DNA of 64,000 nucleotides from Methylocystis sp. ATCC 49242 (GTDB taxonomy: Bacteria > Pseudomonadota > Alphaproteobacteria > Rhizobiales > Beijerinckiaceae). Below the pieces are notes generated by a model, which made no database searches, was not told where the DNA came from, and was given only the letters and a program-made list of their open reading frames with translations. Both the position numbers and the translations under genes were made by a program. Shown here piece after piece: positions 27,138-36,299 of the stretch (the stretch's first letter is position 1; each line of letters begins with the position of its first letter). The stretch spans positions 3,860,934 to 3,924,933 of the forward strand of contig NZ_KE124774.1 of NCBI RefSeq assembly GCF_000188155.2, in the 5' to 3' direction.

Positions 27138-29111
27138 TTAGAGGCCGACCTGCACGAGCTTGCTGTTCGCCCGCCGGAGATTGCGATAGCGCGCCAGCGC
27201 CCAGAGCGGGAAGAATTTCGCATAACCATGGTAGCGCAGGTAGAACACGCGCGGGAAACCCGTCGCGGTGAAACGCGCCTCGTTCCACAGCCCATGCTCC
27301 GCCTGCGTCGCCTGAAGATAGGCGATCCCGCGCGCCACGGCCGGATGATCGACGTCGCCGGCGGCCATCATCGCCAGCAGCGCCCAGGCGGTCTGCGAGG
27401 CGGTCGAGGGGGCCTGCTCATAGCCCTTGTAGTCCATCTTGTAGCTCGAAAGGTCTTCGCCCCAGCCTCCGTCGGGATTCTGGATCGAGACGAGCCAGTT
27501 CACCGCGAGGCGATAGGCTTCGTGCTCATGGGGCAGGCCGGCGGCGTTGAGCGCGCAGAGCGACGACCAAGCGCCATAGATGTAATTGGCTCCCCAGCGG
27601 CCGAACCAGGAACCGTCCTTCTCCTGCTCCTTGATGAGATATTCGACGCCGCGGCGCAGGCATTCGCTGGATTCCACCGTGTCGCCGAGCTGCGCCAGCA
27701 TGGAGACGCAGCGCGCCGAAACGTCCACCGTCGGCGGGTCGAGCAGCGCGCCGTGGTCCGCGAAGGGGATGTGGTTCAGATAGTGACAGACGTTGTCGGC
27801 GTCGAAGGCGCCCCAGCCGCCGTTCTTCGACTGCATGCCGACGATCCATTCCTTCGCGCGGGCGATGCGTTCGGCGTAGGGCTTCTTCTCCTCTCCGCTG
27901 GTCAGGCGATCCATGGCGGTCGCCACAACGGCGGTGTCGTCGACGTCGGGATAATACGCGTTGGCGTATTGGAACGCCCAGCCGCCGGGGCGGAGGTCCG
28001 GGCGCTGCGCGGCCCAGTCGCCCTTCACGTCGAGCACCTGCAGCGGCGCGAGCCACTCGCAGGCTTCGCGGGCGCGTTCGCGCGCGTCCTCGTCGCCGGT
28101 TTCGAGGAGCGCGTGGGCGACGAGCGACGTGTCCCACACCGGCGAGACACAGGGCTGACAATAGGCCTCGGTTTCATTGACGACCAGCAGGCGCTCGATC
28201 GACTCACGCGCATCCTTCACGCGCTGGTCGGTTTCCGGCACGCCGAGCACGTCGTACATGAGCAGACTATTGACCATTGCCGGGAAGATGGCGCCGAGAC
28301 CGTCGACGCCGTTGAGGCGCTCCGTCGTCCAGCGTTCCGCGAGCTCGATCGAATATTTGCGCGAGCGCTTCGGCATATAGGGCTCGATGAGGCGCAGCAG
28401 CTTGTCGATCTCGCCGAAGACATGCGCCCATGGCCATGTCTGATGTTCGCCCTTCGGCCAGACTTTCACATCTTCGGGCGGCGTCGTGAAGAGTTCCTGG
28501 ATGCGCACGCCTTTGGGGTTCTTGGCGCGCGGCTTGTATGTCATCAGCACGAGCAGCGGCACGAGAACGGTGCGGCCCCAATAGGAGATCTTGTCGAGGT
28601 GGAAGGGAAACCACTTCGGCAGCAGCATGATTTCGACGGGCATCACCGGCACGCCGCGCCAGGGGATTTCGCCATAGAGCGCGAGCAGCGAGCGCGTGAA
28701 GACATTGCTCGTCGCCGCGCCGCCATGGGCGAGAATCGCCTCTCTCGCCCGCGCCATATGCGGCGCGTCGACATCGTCGCCAATCATCTTGAGCGCATAA
28801 TAAGCCTTCACGCTCGCGCTGATGTTGAAGGCGCCGTCCTGAAACAGCGGCCAGCCGCCGTGCGCGCCCTGCGTGCGGCGCAGATAGACGGCGATCTTGC
28901 GTTCGAGTTCGGCGTCGACAGGTTCGGCGCGATAATGGCGCATCAGCACATATTCGGCCGGGATCGTGCAGTCGGCCTCCAGCTCGAAACACCAGTGGCC
29001 ATCGCCCTTGCCGAGATTCAGCAGCGCCTTTTTTGCGTTCTGAATGCTGCTTTCCAGCGCCTCGGGGCCCAGCGGAGTGAAATTGTGGTCAACGCGCGCG
29101 GCTGCGGTCAT
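27138..29111 (-). CDS. shc: Squalene-hopene cyclase (HpnF)
   Basis: Membrane-associated class II terpene cyclase that converts squalene to hopene and diplopterol. The 657-residue length is typical. The catalytic DXDD appears as YPDVDDTAVV, followed by the conserved GWGAFDADN and WFGRWGANYIYGAW segments. Several QW motifs are visible (GGWPLFQDG, NGGWGAFD, GSWFGRWG, DGGWGED, and HGLWNEARFTATGFPRVFYLRYH). Same-strand hpnG follows after 25 bp; an HTH gene lies 34 bp upstream, also on the same strand, so transcription may start before that gene. Confidence 0.97.
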   Translation of the reverse strand: MTAAARVDHNFTPLGPEALESSIQNAKKALLNLGKGDGHWCFELEADCTIPAEYVLMRHYRAEPVDAELERKIAVYLRRTQGAHGGWPLFQDGAFNISASVKAYYALKMIGDDVDAPHMARAREAILAHGGAATSNVFTRSLLALYGEIPWRGVPVMPVEIMLLPKWFPFHLDKISYWGRTVLVPLLVLMTYKPRAKNPKGVRIQELFTTPPEDVKVWPKGEHQTWPWAHVFGEIDKLLRLIEPYMPKRSRKYSIELAERWTTERLNGVDGLGAIFPAMVNSLLMYDVLGVPETDQRVKDARESIERLLVVNETEAYCQPCVSPVWDTSLVAHALLETGDEDARERAREACEWLAPLQVLDVKGDWAAQRPDLRPGGWAFQYANAYYPDVDDTAVVATAMDRLTSGEEKKPYAERIARAKEWIVGMQSKNGGWGAFDADNVCHYLNHIPFADHGALLDPPTVDVSARCVSMLAQLGDTVESSECLRRGVEYLIKEQEKDGSWFGRWGANYIYGAWSSLCALNAAGLPHEHEAYRLAVNWLVSIQNPDGGWGEDLSSYKMDYKGYEQAPSTASQTAWALLAMMAAGDVDHPAVARGIAYLQATQAEHGLWNEARFTATGFPRVFYLRYHGYAKFFPLWALARYRNLRRANSKLVQVGL

Positions 29112-29145
29112 CGTGAATCCTTTTTCGTGAATCTGCGTGTGTGGC

Positions 29146-29466
29146 TCAGGCGATGCGTAGCGATGCGGCTTCGGCGGCGTCGCGTCGCGGCTTCACGACA
29201 ATTTCCACGTCCTGTCCGAGCGCGACGAGGAAACGCAGCAGCCTCTCGACCGAAAACTGCCTGAAGTCGCCATGCAGCATCTTCGAGACGTCCGGTTGCT
29301 TCACGCCGAAAAGCCGGGCGGCCTCCACCTGTTTCAGGCCGCGCTCCTTCAGCAGCGCATCGATCATGCGAACGAGCTTCGCCTTGAGGAGATGGTCCTC
29401 CGCGTTTGGCGCTCTCGAATTGGAAAAATCGCCGTCCGTCGCGACGGGGCCGGATCTGAGGGTCAT
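29146..29466 (-). CDS. HTH (XRE/HigA-like) regulator, antitoxin-type without partner
   Basis: A 106-residue DNA-binding protein. The helix-turn-helix GLKQVEAARLFGVKQPDVSKMLHGDFRQFSV, here quoted in parts GLKQVEAARLFGV and QPDVSKMLHG, and the ending RFLVALGQDVEIVVKPR are characteristic of the HTH_37 antitoxins paired with RelE/HigB-like toxins. Usually the toxin gene lies directly upstream, but the 187 bp upstream contain no toxin frame, so it is an orphan. It sits 34 bp before shc on the same strand. An inverted repeat in its promoter (29507-29524) suggests autoregulation, which could influence shc-hpnG. Confidence 0.8.
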   Translation of the reverse strand: MTLRSGPVATDGDFSNSRAPNAEDHLLKAKLVRMIDALLKERGLKQVEAARLFGVKQPDVSKMLHGDFRQFSVERLLRFLVALGQDVEIVVKPRRDAAEAASLRIA

Positions 29467-29504
29467 CGTCTTCCTGCTCGACGCTGATCGCCGACTGGCA
29501 CCCG

Positions 29505-29531
29505 AATATAGTGATCTGGCTATAACGTCAA
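29505..29531 (-). promoter_or_regulatory. Promoter with inverted-repeat operator for the HTH gene
   Basis: On the minus strand TTGACG (29526-29531) and TATATT (29505-29510) form a promoter-like pair with a short 15-bp spacer. Between and over them lies TATAG-N8-CTATA (29507-29524), a perfect 5-bp inverted repeat. It ends 41 bp upstream of the HTH start. Antitoxin-type regulators commonly bind such repeats; assignment is inferred. Confidence 0.45.
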
Positions 29532-29653
29532 GGAAGGCCGTCGTCTGGCTCGTCGATTGCTAAATCAGTCCCGCGCCCGCCTCCTCGCGCTCGGCGAGGG
29601 GCCTTTTGTGATTTGTCGGACAAGCGGGATCAGAGCCGGACGGAGAGGCTTTC

Positions 29654-30406
29654 ATGACGGACATGGCGGAACTGCAAAGGCGAAAGCAGCCTCTCAATCT
29701 GGCAATCGTCCATGTCGATCCGGAAGCCTTCATCGCCAATTATCTCGGCTGGCTGGAGATCACCGCCTTCATCACGGCGCTGCGAGCCTCAGACGCGCAG
29801 GCTCCCGTCAACGGAGCGACGCCGAAACTGACGCCGCAGCAGCTCAAGGGCGGCGTCGCGGCCAAATACGGCAATGACGCGGTCTTCTCTTTCTGCATGA
29901 CGGCGGCGCTGAAAGGCGACAAGGCGGCGGTGGACCGGGTCGACGCGGCGCTGACGGAGAACCTCGGCAAGGACTATCCCGGCTCGGTCGCCTTCTGGAG
30001 CTTCCGGTCGGCGATGGATTCGCCTGTGAGCCTCGAGGATCACGTCGGTCAGGCGGCGAGGAAAATGCTCGCGGGCGATATCCCGCCGCCGCCCATGCGC
30101 GCGCGGGAGAACTGGAACGCTGGCCTGCGCTTCTTCGAGAAGGCGCGCCAGTCCAATTTCGTTCACGAGATCACATATCCGCTGGCGCTCTGGAGCCGCG
30201 CGCGCTGGACCGAGACACTGGAGAAGGGCGTCGCCTTTCTCGCCCACATCGAGGACAGCGTGCCGGCCCTGCAGGACGCTCTCGCGGAGCCGCGCAACGA
30301 TCAGGCTTTCATCGCCAATCTGCTGCTGAAGACGGCCCCCGCGATCGAGCAGGATCTAAGCGACGACGCGCAGGGTTTCCTGCGGTCTCTGGCGCGACGG
30401 GCGTAG
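29654..30406 (+). CDS. Hypothetical protein, 250 residues
   Basis: No family recognised. Predicted soluble and mostly helical: two similar parts with FIANYLGWLEITAFITALR near the start and FIANLLLKTAPAIEQDL near the end share the FIAN segment. A central region includes YGNDAVFSFCMTAALKGDKAAVDRVDAAL. There is no signal peptide. Composition matches neighbouring genes, and the ATG at 29654 has GGAGAGG upstream. It lies on the strand opposite to hopanoid genes, between the HTH gene and hpnE, and stops 7 bp before the convergent hpnE end. A hopanoid role is unproven. Confidence 0.7.
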   Translation: MTDMAELQRRKQPLNLAIVHVDPEAFIANYLGWLEITAFITALRASDAQAPVNGATPKLTPQQLKGGVAAKYGNDAVFSFCMTAALKGDKAAVDRVDAALTENLGKDYPGSVAFWSFRSAMDSPVSLEDHVGQAARKMLAGDIPPPPMRARENWNAGLRFFEKARQSNFVHEITYPLALWSRARWTETLEKGVAFLAHIEDSVPALQDALAEPRNDQAFIANLLLKTAPAIEQDLSDDAQGFLRSLARRA

Positions 30407-30413
30407 TGCCCGC

Positions 30414-31661
30414 TCAGGGTCTCCGCGACGTCAGCCCCGCGGCCTTATAGCCGGAGCGGATGGAGCCCTCGATCGTCGCGGGCAGTCCCGTCGCCGTCCA
30501 GTCGCCGGCGAGGAAAAGATTGGTCCAGGCCGTCGCCGCGCCGGGGCGGCGCGCTTCCTGAGTGGGCGTGGCGGCGAAGGTCGCGCGCTTCTCCTTCACG
30601 ATCTGCCACGGCGGCGACTCCGGCGGCAGGCCGGATGCGGCGGCGACCTCGCGCCAGATTTGCCCGGCCAGCTCCTCACGCGGCTCGTCCATCAGGCGGT
30701 CGGCGCCGCTGATCGTCACGGAAAGGCGGTCGTCGAAGGCGAAGAGCCATTCCGTCAGCGAGCCGATCATGCCGAGCAGCAACGGCTGGCCGGGCGGGGG
30801 CGCAATCTTGAAATGGACATTGAGGATCGCGCGAAACTCGTCGGGCGCGACGAGATCGGGAACCAGCTCCTGCGCGATCCATGGGGGGACGGCGAGGACG
30901 ACGCTGTCGTCTTCCCGCAGCGGAATCTCCACGTCTCCAAAGCGCAGGCCGCGCGCGCGCCAGTCGTCGAAGGTGATTTCGCGCAGGCGCGCCCCGAAAT
31001 GCGGTTCGACGCCCTTCGCCGCGAGCGTGCGCAGCGCCGGCTCGATGAAGGCGTGGCCGAGCCCGCCCTTGGCGACGAGCGGCCGGCAGGCGGCGCCGCC
31101 GGCGGCCAGCGTCTCGCGCAACACGGCGCCGGCGAGGACGGCGGATGCGTCGCGCGGCTCGGTGTTGAGCGCGGAAAGCATCACCGGGCGCCAGAGCTTT
31201 TCATAAAGCGCGCCGTCGCAATTCATGATCTCGCCGATGGTCGCGTCGCCCGTGGCGAAGAGGAGCTTCGCGGCGTCGAGATAGTCGAGCGGCCCCGTGC
31301 CGGGCACGCGGCGGTCCTTGACGAAAATCCACCATGGGAGGCGGGAGGCGTTGGGCCGAAGCCGCCAGCGCTCGCCGCTTCGCGCGTCGAGAAAGTCGAA
31401 TTCGCATTCGTCGGGACCGACGAGCGTGCCGCCGGCGCCGATGCGCCGCGCATAATCGCGCGCGGCCGTGTTGCCCGACAGGAGCAGATGATTGCCGTTG
31501 TCGATCGTGAGGCCGAGCGTCGCGTCGAAATAGGAGCGGCAACGGCCGCCAGCCATGCGCGCGGCCTCATAAAGCGCGATGTCGCGGCCTTCGTCCGCAA
31601 GGCGCACGGCGCAGGCGAGGCCGGCGAGCCCCGCGCCGACGATGTGGATCGTTCCGCTCAC
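30414..31661 (-). CDS. hpnE: Hydroxysqualene dehydroxylase HpnE
   Basis: FAD-dependent enzyme that reduces hydroxysqualene to squalene, third step of the HpnCDE route. GTG at 31661 begins SGTIHIVGAGLAGLACAVRLAD, with the FAD-binding GAGLAGLA at the expected N-terminal place; the frame runs further upstream but that part is unconserved and lies inside hpnD. GGRCRSYFD follows and the C-terminal LFLAGDWTATGLPATIEGSIRSG (quoted in parts: FLAGDWTATG, ATIEGSI) closes the amine-oxidase fold. 415 residues. Start overlaps the hpnD stop by 4 bp, indicating translational coupling. Confidence 0.94.
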   Translation of the reverse strand: MSGTIHIVGAGLAGLACAVRLADEGRDIALYEAARMAGGRCRSYFDATLGLTIDNGNHLLLSGNTAARDYARRIGAGGTLVGPDECEFDFLDARSGERWRLRPNASRLPWWIFVKDRRVPGTGPLDYLDAAKLLFATGDATIGEIMNCDGALYEKLWRPVMLSALNTEPRDASAVLAGAVLRETLAAGGAACRPLVAKGGLGHAFIEPALRTLAAKGVEPHFGARLREITFDDWRARGLRFGDVEIPLREDDSVVLAVPPWIAQELVPDLVAPDEFRAILNVHFKIAPPPGQPLLLGMIGSLTEWLFAFDDRLSVTISGADRLMDEPREELAGQIWREVAAASGLPPESPPWQIVKEKRATFAATPTQEARRPGAATAWTNLFLAGDWTATGLPATIEGSIRSGYKAAGLTSRRP

Positions 31662-32521
31662 GTGAGGGCGTGACGGAAATAGGCGCCGATGAGCTTCATC
31701 CGCGACATGTGCACAGGCGCGCGCGGCGGCGCGAATCCGCGCGTGGCGAGCCTGTCCAGAATGGAGCGATAGCCGGCGGACATGAGATAGGGCGCCTTCA
31801 CGGCGGCCTTGGGCATTCCCGCCATGACGAGGTCGGCCTGTTCGTAATGTTCGCGGGCGCGATGCAGGACCGGCGCGCAGACGTCGCCGAGCGCGGGATG
31901 GGACAGCGCGGCGTGGGGCGCGAGGTTTTCCACGCCCGCTTCCGCAAGCGCCTCGCGCGGCAGATAAAGGCGCCCGCGGGCGGCGTCCTCGTCGAGATCG
32001 CGCAGGATGTTGGTGAGTTGCAGGGCGCGGCCGAGGTGATGGGCGAGGAGCTTCGGCCCCGTGGGCAATTCGCTTTCGCCATCGTCGACAAGCCCGAAGG
32101 CGCGAACGGAAAGGCGGCCGACGGCGCTCGCCACCCGGTCGCAATAGATTTCGAGCTTCTCCCACTCGGGCGCGCGAATGTCTTCCTCGACGTCCATCAG
32201 CATGCCGTCGATGATGGCCTCGAAATCGGAGCGGTCGAGACTGAACCGGCGCACCGGCTCGGCAAGAAAGGCGGCGGCCGGACGAATGCGGCCGGCGTAG
32301 AGTTCGTCGAGTTCGTAACGCCACTTGTCGAGCGCGGCGCGGCGCATGGCGCGATCGCCCTCGTCGTCGGCGATGTCGTCGACCTCGCGGCAGAAGGCGT
32401 AGATTGCGAACATCGCGTCGCGGCGCGCGGGCTCGAGAATGCGCATCGCGAGATAGAAAGAGCTCTTCGTCGCGATCGCGCGGGTCTTCAATGGGGCGGT
32501 GTCGGTCAGGTCCATGGTCAT
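31658..32521 (-). CDS. hpnD: Presqualene diphosphate synthase HpnD
   Basis: Condenses two farnesyl diphosphates into presqualene diphosphate. The 287-residue protein has the squalene/phytoene synthase fold: YAFCREVDDIADDEGD holds the first aspartate-rich motif, ILRDLDEDAARGRLYLP the second, and the YCDRVASAVGRLSVRAFG helix lies between. HpnC and HpnD are paralogues; the DxxDD arrangement and the position next to hpnE assign this as HpnD. It overlaps hpnE and hpnC by 4 bp each, so the three genes form one operon. Confidence 0.95.
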   Translation of the reverse strand: MTMDLTDTAPLKTRAIATKSSFYLAMRILEPARRDAMFAIYAFCREVDDIADDEGDRAMRRAALDKWRYELDELYAGRIRPAAAFLAEPVRRFSLDRSDFEAIIDGMLMDVEEDIRAPEWEKLEIYCDRVASAVGRLSVRAFGLVDDGESELPTGPKLLAHHLGRALQLTNILRDLDEDAARGRLYLPREALAEAGVENLAPHAALSHPALGDVCAPVLHRAREHYEQADLVMAGMPKAAVKAPYLMSAGYRSILDRLATRGFAPPRAPVHMSRMKLIGAYFRHALT

Positions 32522-33396
32522 GAGGCGGCGTCCGCCGTTGCCCGGCGCGGGCGCGAGAAGCGACGAATCAGCGCCGCGACGGCGCCCTGCGTTCCGGCGA
32601 GGGCGAAGCCGAATTTATCGGCATGCACATTCTCGCTCAGCGGATCGGCGACGCGCAGCCGCGCGACGAGCTTTTCGGCGAGCGCCTGAATGGCGCCGAC
32701 TTCCATCGCAAGCCGGACGTCGTCGATGAGATCGGCGAAGGGGCGCGACTGGTCGAGTAGTCCGGCGGTCTTTTCGTTGAGGTCCCGGATCGTCGCAAGC
32801 AGGGGCGCGGGCGCGCGGGCTTCGCCCAGCATCTCCACTTCCGCGCCATGGGCCGCGAGCGACTCCTGCGTGAGATAGACGCGATCGAGGTCGCGATAGT
32901 CCTTGCCGCAGTCCTGAAGATGATTGATCACCTGCAACGCCGCGCAGAGCGCGTCATTCGCCGCCCAGGTGCGGCCGGCGTTCTCCCCATGGACGTCGAG
33001 CACGAAACGCCCGACCGGCATGGCCGAATAGCGGCAGTAGAAGATGAGGTCGTCCCAGTCGCGGTAGCGGAGATAGTCGACGTCGCGCTTGAAGGCGATG
33101 ATGAGGTCGCGGGCGTGCTGGCGGTCGAGGCGGCGCTCGACGCAGGTTTCGCGGAGGCGCGCCGCGACGGGTTCGTCCGGGCCGGATCCCATCAGCGCCG
33201 CGTCGAGGCGATCGAGCAGGTCCAGCTTTTCCTGCGGCGTGAGCGTGGGATGATCCGAGATGTCGTCGGCCGCGCGCACGAAGTTATAGAAGGCCATGAT
33301 CGGGGCGCGAAAGCGCGGCGCGATAAGGACCGACGCGACGGGGAAATTCTCGTCGCGGTGGGTCTTGCCCGAGCCTGTGTCGGCGATGTCGATCAT
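32518..33396 (-). CDS. hpnC: Hydroxysqualene synthase HpnC
   Basis: Converts presqualene diphosphate to hydroxysqualene. Start MIDIADTGSGKTHRDENFPVAS at 33396 (292 residues) is chosen because the family-typical ENFPVAS and YNFVRAADDISDHP follow, whereas upstream sequence is unconserved. The second motif reads QVINHLQDCGKDYRDLDRVYLP-like (here VYLTQESL). Stop overlaps the hpnD start (ATGA). hpnB lies 83 bp upstream on the same strand. Confidence 0.94.
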   Translation of the reverse strand: MIDIADTGSGKTHRDENFPVASVLIAPRFRAPIMAFYNFVRAADDISDHPTLTPQEKLDLLDRLDAALMGSGPDEPVAARLRETCVERRLDRQHARDLIIAFKRDVDYLRYRDWDDLIFYCRYSAMPVGRFVLDVHGENAGRTWAANDALCAALQVINHLQDCGKDYRDLDRVYLTQESLAAHGAEVEMLGEARAPAPLLATIRDLNEKTAGLLDQSRPFADLIDDVRLAMEVGAIQALAEKLVARLRVADPLSENVHADKFGFALAGTQGAVAALIRRFSRPRRATADAAS

Positions 33397-33479
33397 GACG
33401 CCGTTGATGCCTCGATATGGCGGAGACGCAAAAAGCGCTTTCCGTCTTTGCTTCAATGTCTGCGCCGGACCGGGCCCCG

Positions 33480-34652
33480 CTAGGGGGTGGGCTGCTCCTG
33501 GCGCGCCTGGTACCGGCCTTTCCATTCGCCGCCGCGGCCCCGGAGGTGCCGCCAGGCCGACAGGGCGGTAAACCACGTATAGCACGCCGCGACCGCAGGC
33601 AAAGCAAAGGCGTGCATTCGCGACAGGCCATAAAACCGCAGGGAGGGCATATAGGCCTGCGCCATGATGAGCCAGGCGACGAGCGTCATCTCCCGGGCCG
33701 GGGACTCGCCGAAGATCGTCAGCACCGGCGGGGCGAGATAGACGACGCTCATTCCCGCCATGGCGCCAAGGAGTTGAAACGGCGAATAGTCGAGCTGCGC
33801 ATAGGCCGAGCGCGTCACCATCCGCTCGATATCGGCAAAGCTGGGATAGGCGCGCAGACTGAACACGTCGTCGGTGAGTCCGAGCCAGATCGGGCCCTGC
33901 GTCTTCATCAGCGCGCCGAGCGCGCAGTCGTCGATCAGCGCATCGCGGATGGCGGCGAGGCCGCCGGCGCGGGCGAGAGCCTCGGGCCGCACCAGCATGA
34001 CGCCGCCGGCGGCGCCGGCGACCTTGCTTCTCGGGTCGTTCACCCGGGTGAAGGGATAGAGCTTCTGGAAGAAGAAGATGAAGGCGGGGACGAACCAGCG
34101 TTCGACGCGACTCTCGCAGCGGAGCTTGACCATGAGCGAGGAGAGCACGGTTCCCCGCGCCATGGCGCCGGCGACGAGACGGGCGAGCACAGGCGGCTCG
34201 AATGCGATGTCGGCGTCGCAGAACAATACGAAATCGGGCTGCTCGGGCAAAGCGAGGACGTGATCGAAACCGCGATGCATCGCGGCGAGCTTGCCGGTCC
34301 AGCCTCTGTCGGGGCCGCGCGACGACAGAACCGTCAGACGGTCGGCGCCGCCCTCGGCCGCCGCGCAGGCGCGCGCGACGTCGGCGGTGCCGTCGGCGCT
34401 CTCGTCGTCGACGAGGACGATGTCGAAACGGCCGGGAAAGTCCTGGCGCAGCAGCGAACGCAGGCTCGTCGCGATGACGTCGGCCTCGTCGCGCGCGGGG
34501 ACGATGGCGACGACGCGGGTTCCAGGCGGAATCGTCGCATCCGCGGGGGCGAAGCGTCGGTCATGTTCCGTCAGCCGCCAGAAACCGCCGTGGAAGGCGA
34601 TGAGGTAAAGTCCGGCGGCGAGCGCGGCGAGGGCGATCAGCGTTGAAATCAT
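33480..34652 (-). CDS. hpnB: Hopanoid-associated glycosyltransferase HpnB
   Basis: Membrane glycosyltransferase, family 2, found with hopanoid genes; its acceptor is uncertain. The chosen ATG at 34652 begins with a transmembrane helix (STLIALAALAAGLYLIAF). The GT-A domain has VVAIVPARDEADVI, IVLVDDESADGT, FVLFCDADIAF (DxD-type) and the IDDCALG segment with acid residues. Three or four hydrophobic helices follow (PFQLLGAMAGMSVVYLAPP, MTLVAWLIMAQAYM, AFALPAVAACYTWF). 390 residues matches HpnB length. It leads the hpnB-C-D-E run. Confidence 0.9.
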   Translation of the reverse strand: MISTLIALAALAAGLYLIAFHGGFWRLTEHDRRFAPADATIPPGTRVVAIVPARDEADVIATSLRSLLRQDFPGRFDIVLVDDESADGTADVARACAAAEGGADRLTVLSSRGPDRGWTGKLAAMHRGFDHVLALPEQPDFVLFCDADIAFEPPVLARLVAGAMARGTVLSSLMVKLRCESRVERWFVPAFIFFFQKLYPFTRVNDPRSKVAGAAGGVMLVRPEALARAGGLAAIRDALIDDCALGALMKTQGPIWLGLTDDVFSLRAYPSFADIERMVTRSAYAQLDYSPFQLLGAMAGMSVVYLAPPVLTIFGESPAREMTLVAWLIMAQAYMPSLRFYGLSRMHAFALPAVAACYTWFTALSAWRHLRGRGGEWKGRYQARQEQPTP

Positions 34653-34750
34653 GGGCGTTCGGTCGGTCGAGCGGCGCACGAATCGCATTACGGCGACCGT
34701 CGGCTTTTACCATCCGGCGCGGTCGCTTGGCCAGAGCGCGACAGCCACGT

Positions 34751-34969
34751 TCACGCCGGCTCATCCCGACGACGCCAGCCGCCGGCAGTCTTCGCATAGC
34801 TCCGCTTCACCGCCGCCCAGGCGATGCGATGCGCTGCCTCCTCCCGCCTGGGATCGCCTTCATGCGCCGCATAGGCGTGGTTGAAGGCCTCGCGAAAAAT
34901 GTCCTGCGCATGCTCGGGTAGAAGCCGCTGGAGATTCTCGGGGAGATCGGCGTTGCTGGCGTAGGGCAT
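34751..34969 (-). CDS. ChaB-family protein
   Basis: A 72-residue protein close in size to E. coli ChaB, a small protein named for calcium/proton antiport regulation but of unclear activity. It starts MPYASNADLPENLQRLLPEHAQ, with the family block LPEHAQDIFREAFNHA and the later AWAAVKRSYAK. The start at 34969 is chosen by homology; an extension to 35041 is open but proline-rich and unconserved. No chaA lies nearby. Confidence 0.85.
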   Translation of the reverse strand: MPYASNADLPENLQRLLPEHAQDIFREAFNHAYAAHEGDPRREEAAHRIAWAAVKRSYAKTAGGWRRRDEPA

Positions 34970-35104
34970 GGCTTTGCTCGTGGGTCGGCTCGTCGTTGTG
35001 GCGCCCGCCGGCGGCAAGTATGATGGGTCGTTGATCGTCATTTGCCCAGAACGATTTTTATCGGCGACGAAGGCCGGGCCAGCCGTGAAATGCGGAGGAT
35101 CGCC

Positions 35105-35602
35105 ATGATCTATTGGACAATTTTCTTCGGCGCCGCCGCCTCTCTCGTCAGTTTTCTCCCCGGCATGTTCGCCAAAGGCTCGACTGAGGTCGAGCTCCGG
35201 TTTCTCGAGCGCGGCAACGCATTTTCCGCCGAGACGCTCGCGTCATGGATCAGCGCCAATCCGGAGGCCGCAAGGGCTTACGCCTTCCCGATCCTGCTCG
35301 GATTCGATCTCCTCTTTCTGCTGTGTCTCGGTTGCTTTCTCTCGCTCGGGTCGCTGCTGGCCGCAGGGGCGGCGCAATGGCCGGGCGCGCTGCAGTGTGC
35401 GGTCGTTATTCTGCCCATCGTCTTCATGATGGCCGACGCGACGGAGGATTTGACGCTTGCGCGCTTTCTGCTGACGCCGGAGAAGATCGACGCCGCCGCC
35501 GTCGCCTTCGTTCAAAAGGTCACGCAGGTGAAGATATACGCCTGCGGGGCGGCGATGGCGCAGACGGCGGCGCTGTCGTTCTATGCGGCGCTTTTCAAAT
35601 GA
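35105..35602 (+). CDS. Integral membrane protein, unknown function
   Basis: A 165-residue protein with four predicted helices: [60 protein letters not shown] and [21 protein letters not shown]. The conserved-looking [13 protein letters not shown] loop lies between helices three and four. GGAGGATC precedes the ATG at 35105. It overlaps the end of the convergent pyrF by 8 bp. No family assigned. Confidence 0.7.
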   Translation: MIYWTIFFGAAASLVSFLPGMFAKGSTEVELRFLERGNAFSAETLASWISANPEAARAYAFPILLGFDLLFLLCLGCFLSLGSLLAAGAAQWPGALQCAVVILPIVFMMADATEDLTLARFLLTPEKIDAAAVAFVQKVTQVKIYACGAAMAQTAALSFYAALFK

Positions 35603-36299
35603 CGCGGGATTGCGCGCCCGCAATCTCCGCCACGATCGCCTGCGCGGCCGCGCGCGGGTCGGCGGCGCGGGTGATCGGGCGGCCGACGACGAGATGGTTC
35701 GCCGACGCGGCGATCGCCTGCGCCGGGGTGAGGATGCGCTTCTGGTCGCCGGCGTCGGCGCCCGCCGGGCGCACGCCGGGTGTGACGAGCAGCATCTGCG
35801 GCCCGACGATGGGGCGGATCGACGAAAGCTCCAGCGGCGAAAGAATGAGGCCGTCGATTCCCGCAGCCTTCGCCTGCGCCGCCCGGCGCGCCACGAGCTC
35901 CGCGACGCCAAGGGCGTAACCCGCCTCCTTCAGATCGGCGTCGTCATAGGAAGTCATCACGGTCACGGCGAGGAGCCTGAGGTCGCCGGCGCCGGCGCGG
36001 GCCGCAGCCATGGTCTGCGGATAGGCGTGGATCGTGAGGAAATCCATCCCCATGCGGGCGATCTGCCGCGTCGCGCGCTCCACCGTCGCGCCGATGTCGT
36101 GGAGTTTCAGGTCGATGAAGACGCGCTTGCCCGCGTCCTTCAGCTCACGCGCGAGGTCGAGCCCGCCGCCATAGGCCAGCTCCATGCCGATCTTGTAGAA
36201 GGAGACCGCATCGCCGAGTTGCGCGATGAGCGCGCGCGCCGCCTCGACGCTTTCGACGTCGAGGGCGACGATGAGGCGGTCGCGTGCGTCCGCCGTCAC
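35595..36299 (-). CDS. pyrF: Orotidine 5'-phosphate decarboxylase
   Basis: Final step of de novo UMP synthesis. The 234-residue TIM barrel has the catalytic segment [16 protein letters not shown], with the DxKxxD array, plus LIVALDV at the start and [15 protein letters not shown]-type phosphate-binding loop near the end (VTPGVRP). The start overlaps the upstream pmtA stop by 4 bp, so both are probably cotranscribed. Confidence 0.95.
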   Translation of the reverse strand: MTADARDRLIVALDVESVEAARALIAQLGDAVSFYKIGMELAYGGGLDLARELKDAGKRVFIDLKLHDIGATVERATRQIARMGMDFLTIHAYPQTMAAARAGAGDLRLLAVTVMTSYDDADLKEAGYALGVAELVARRAAQAKAAGIDGLILSPLELSSIRPIVGPQMLLVTPGVRPAGADAGDQKRILTPAQAIAASANHLVVGRPITRAADPRAAAQAIVAEIAGAQSRVI

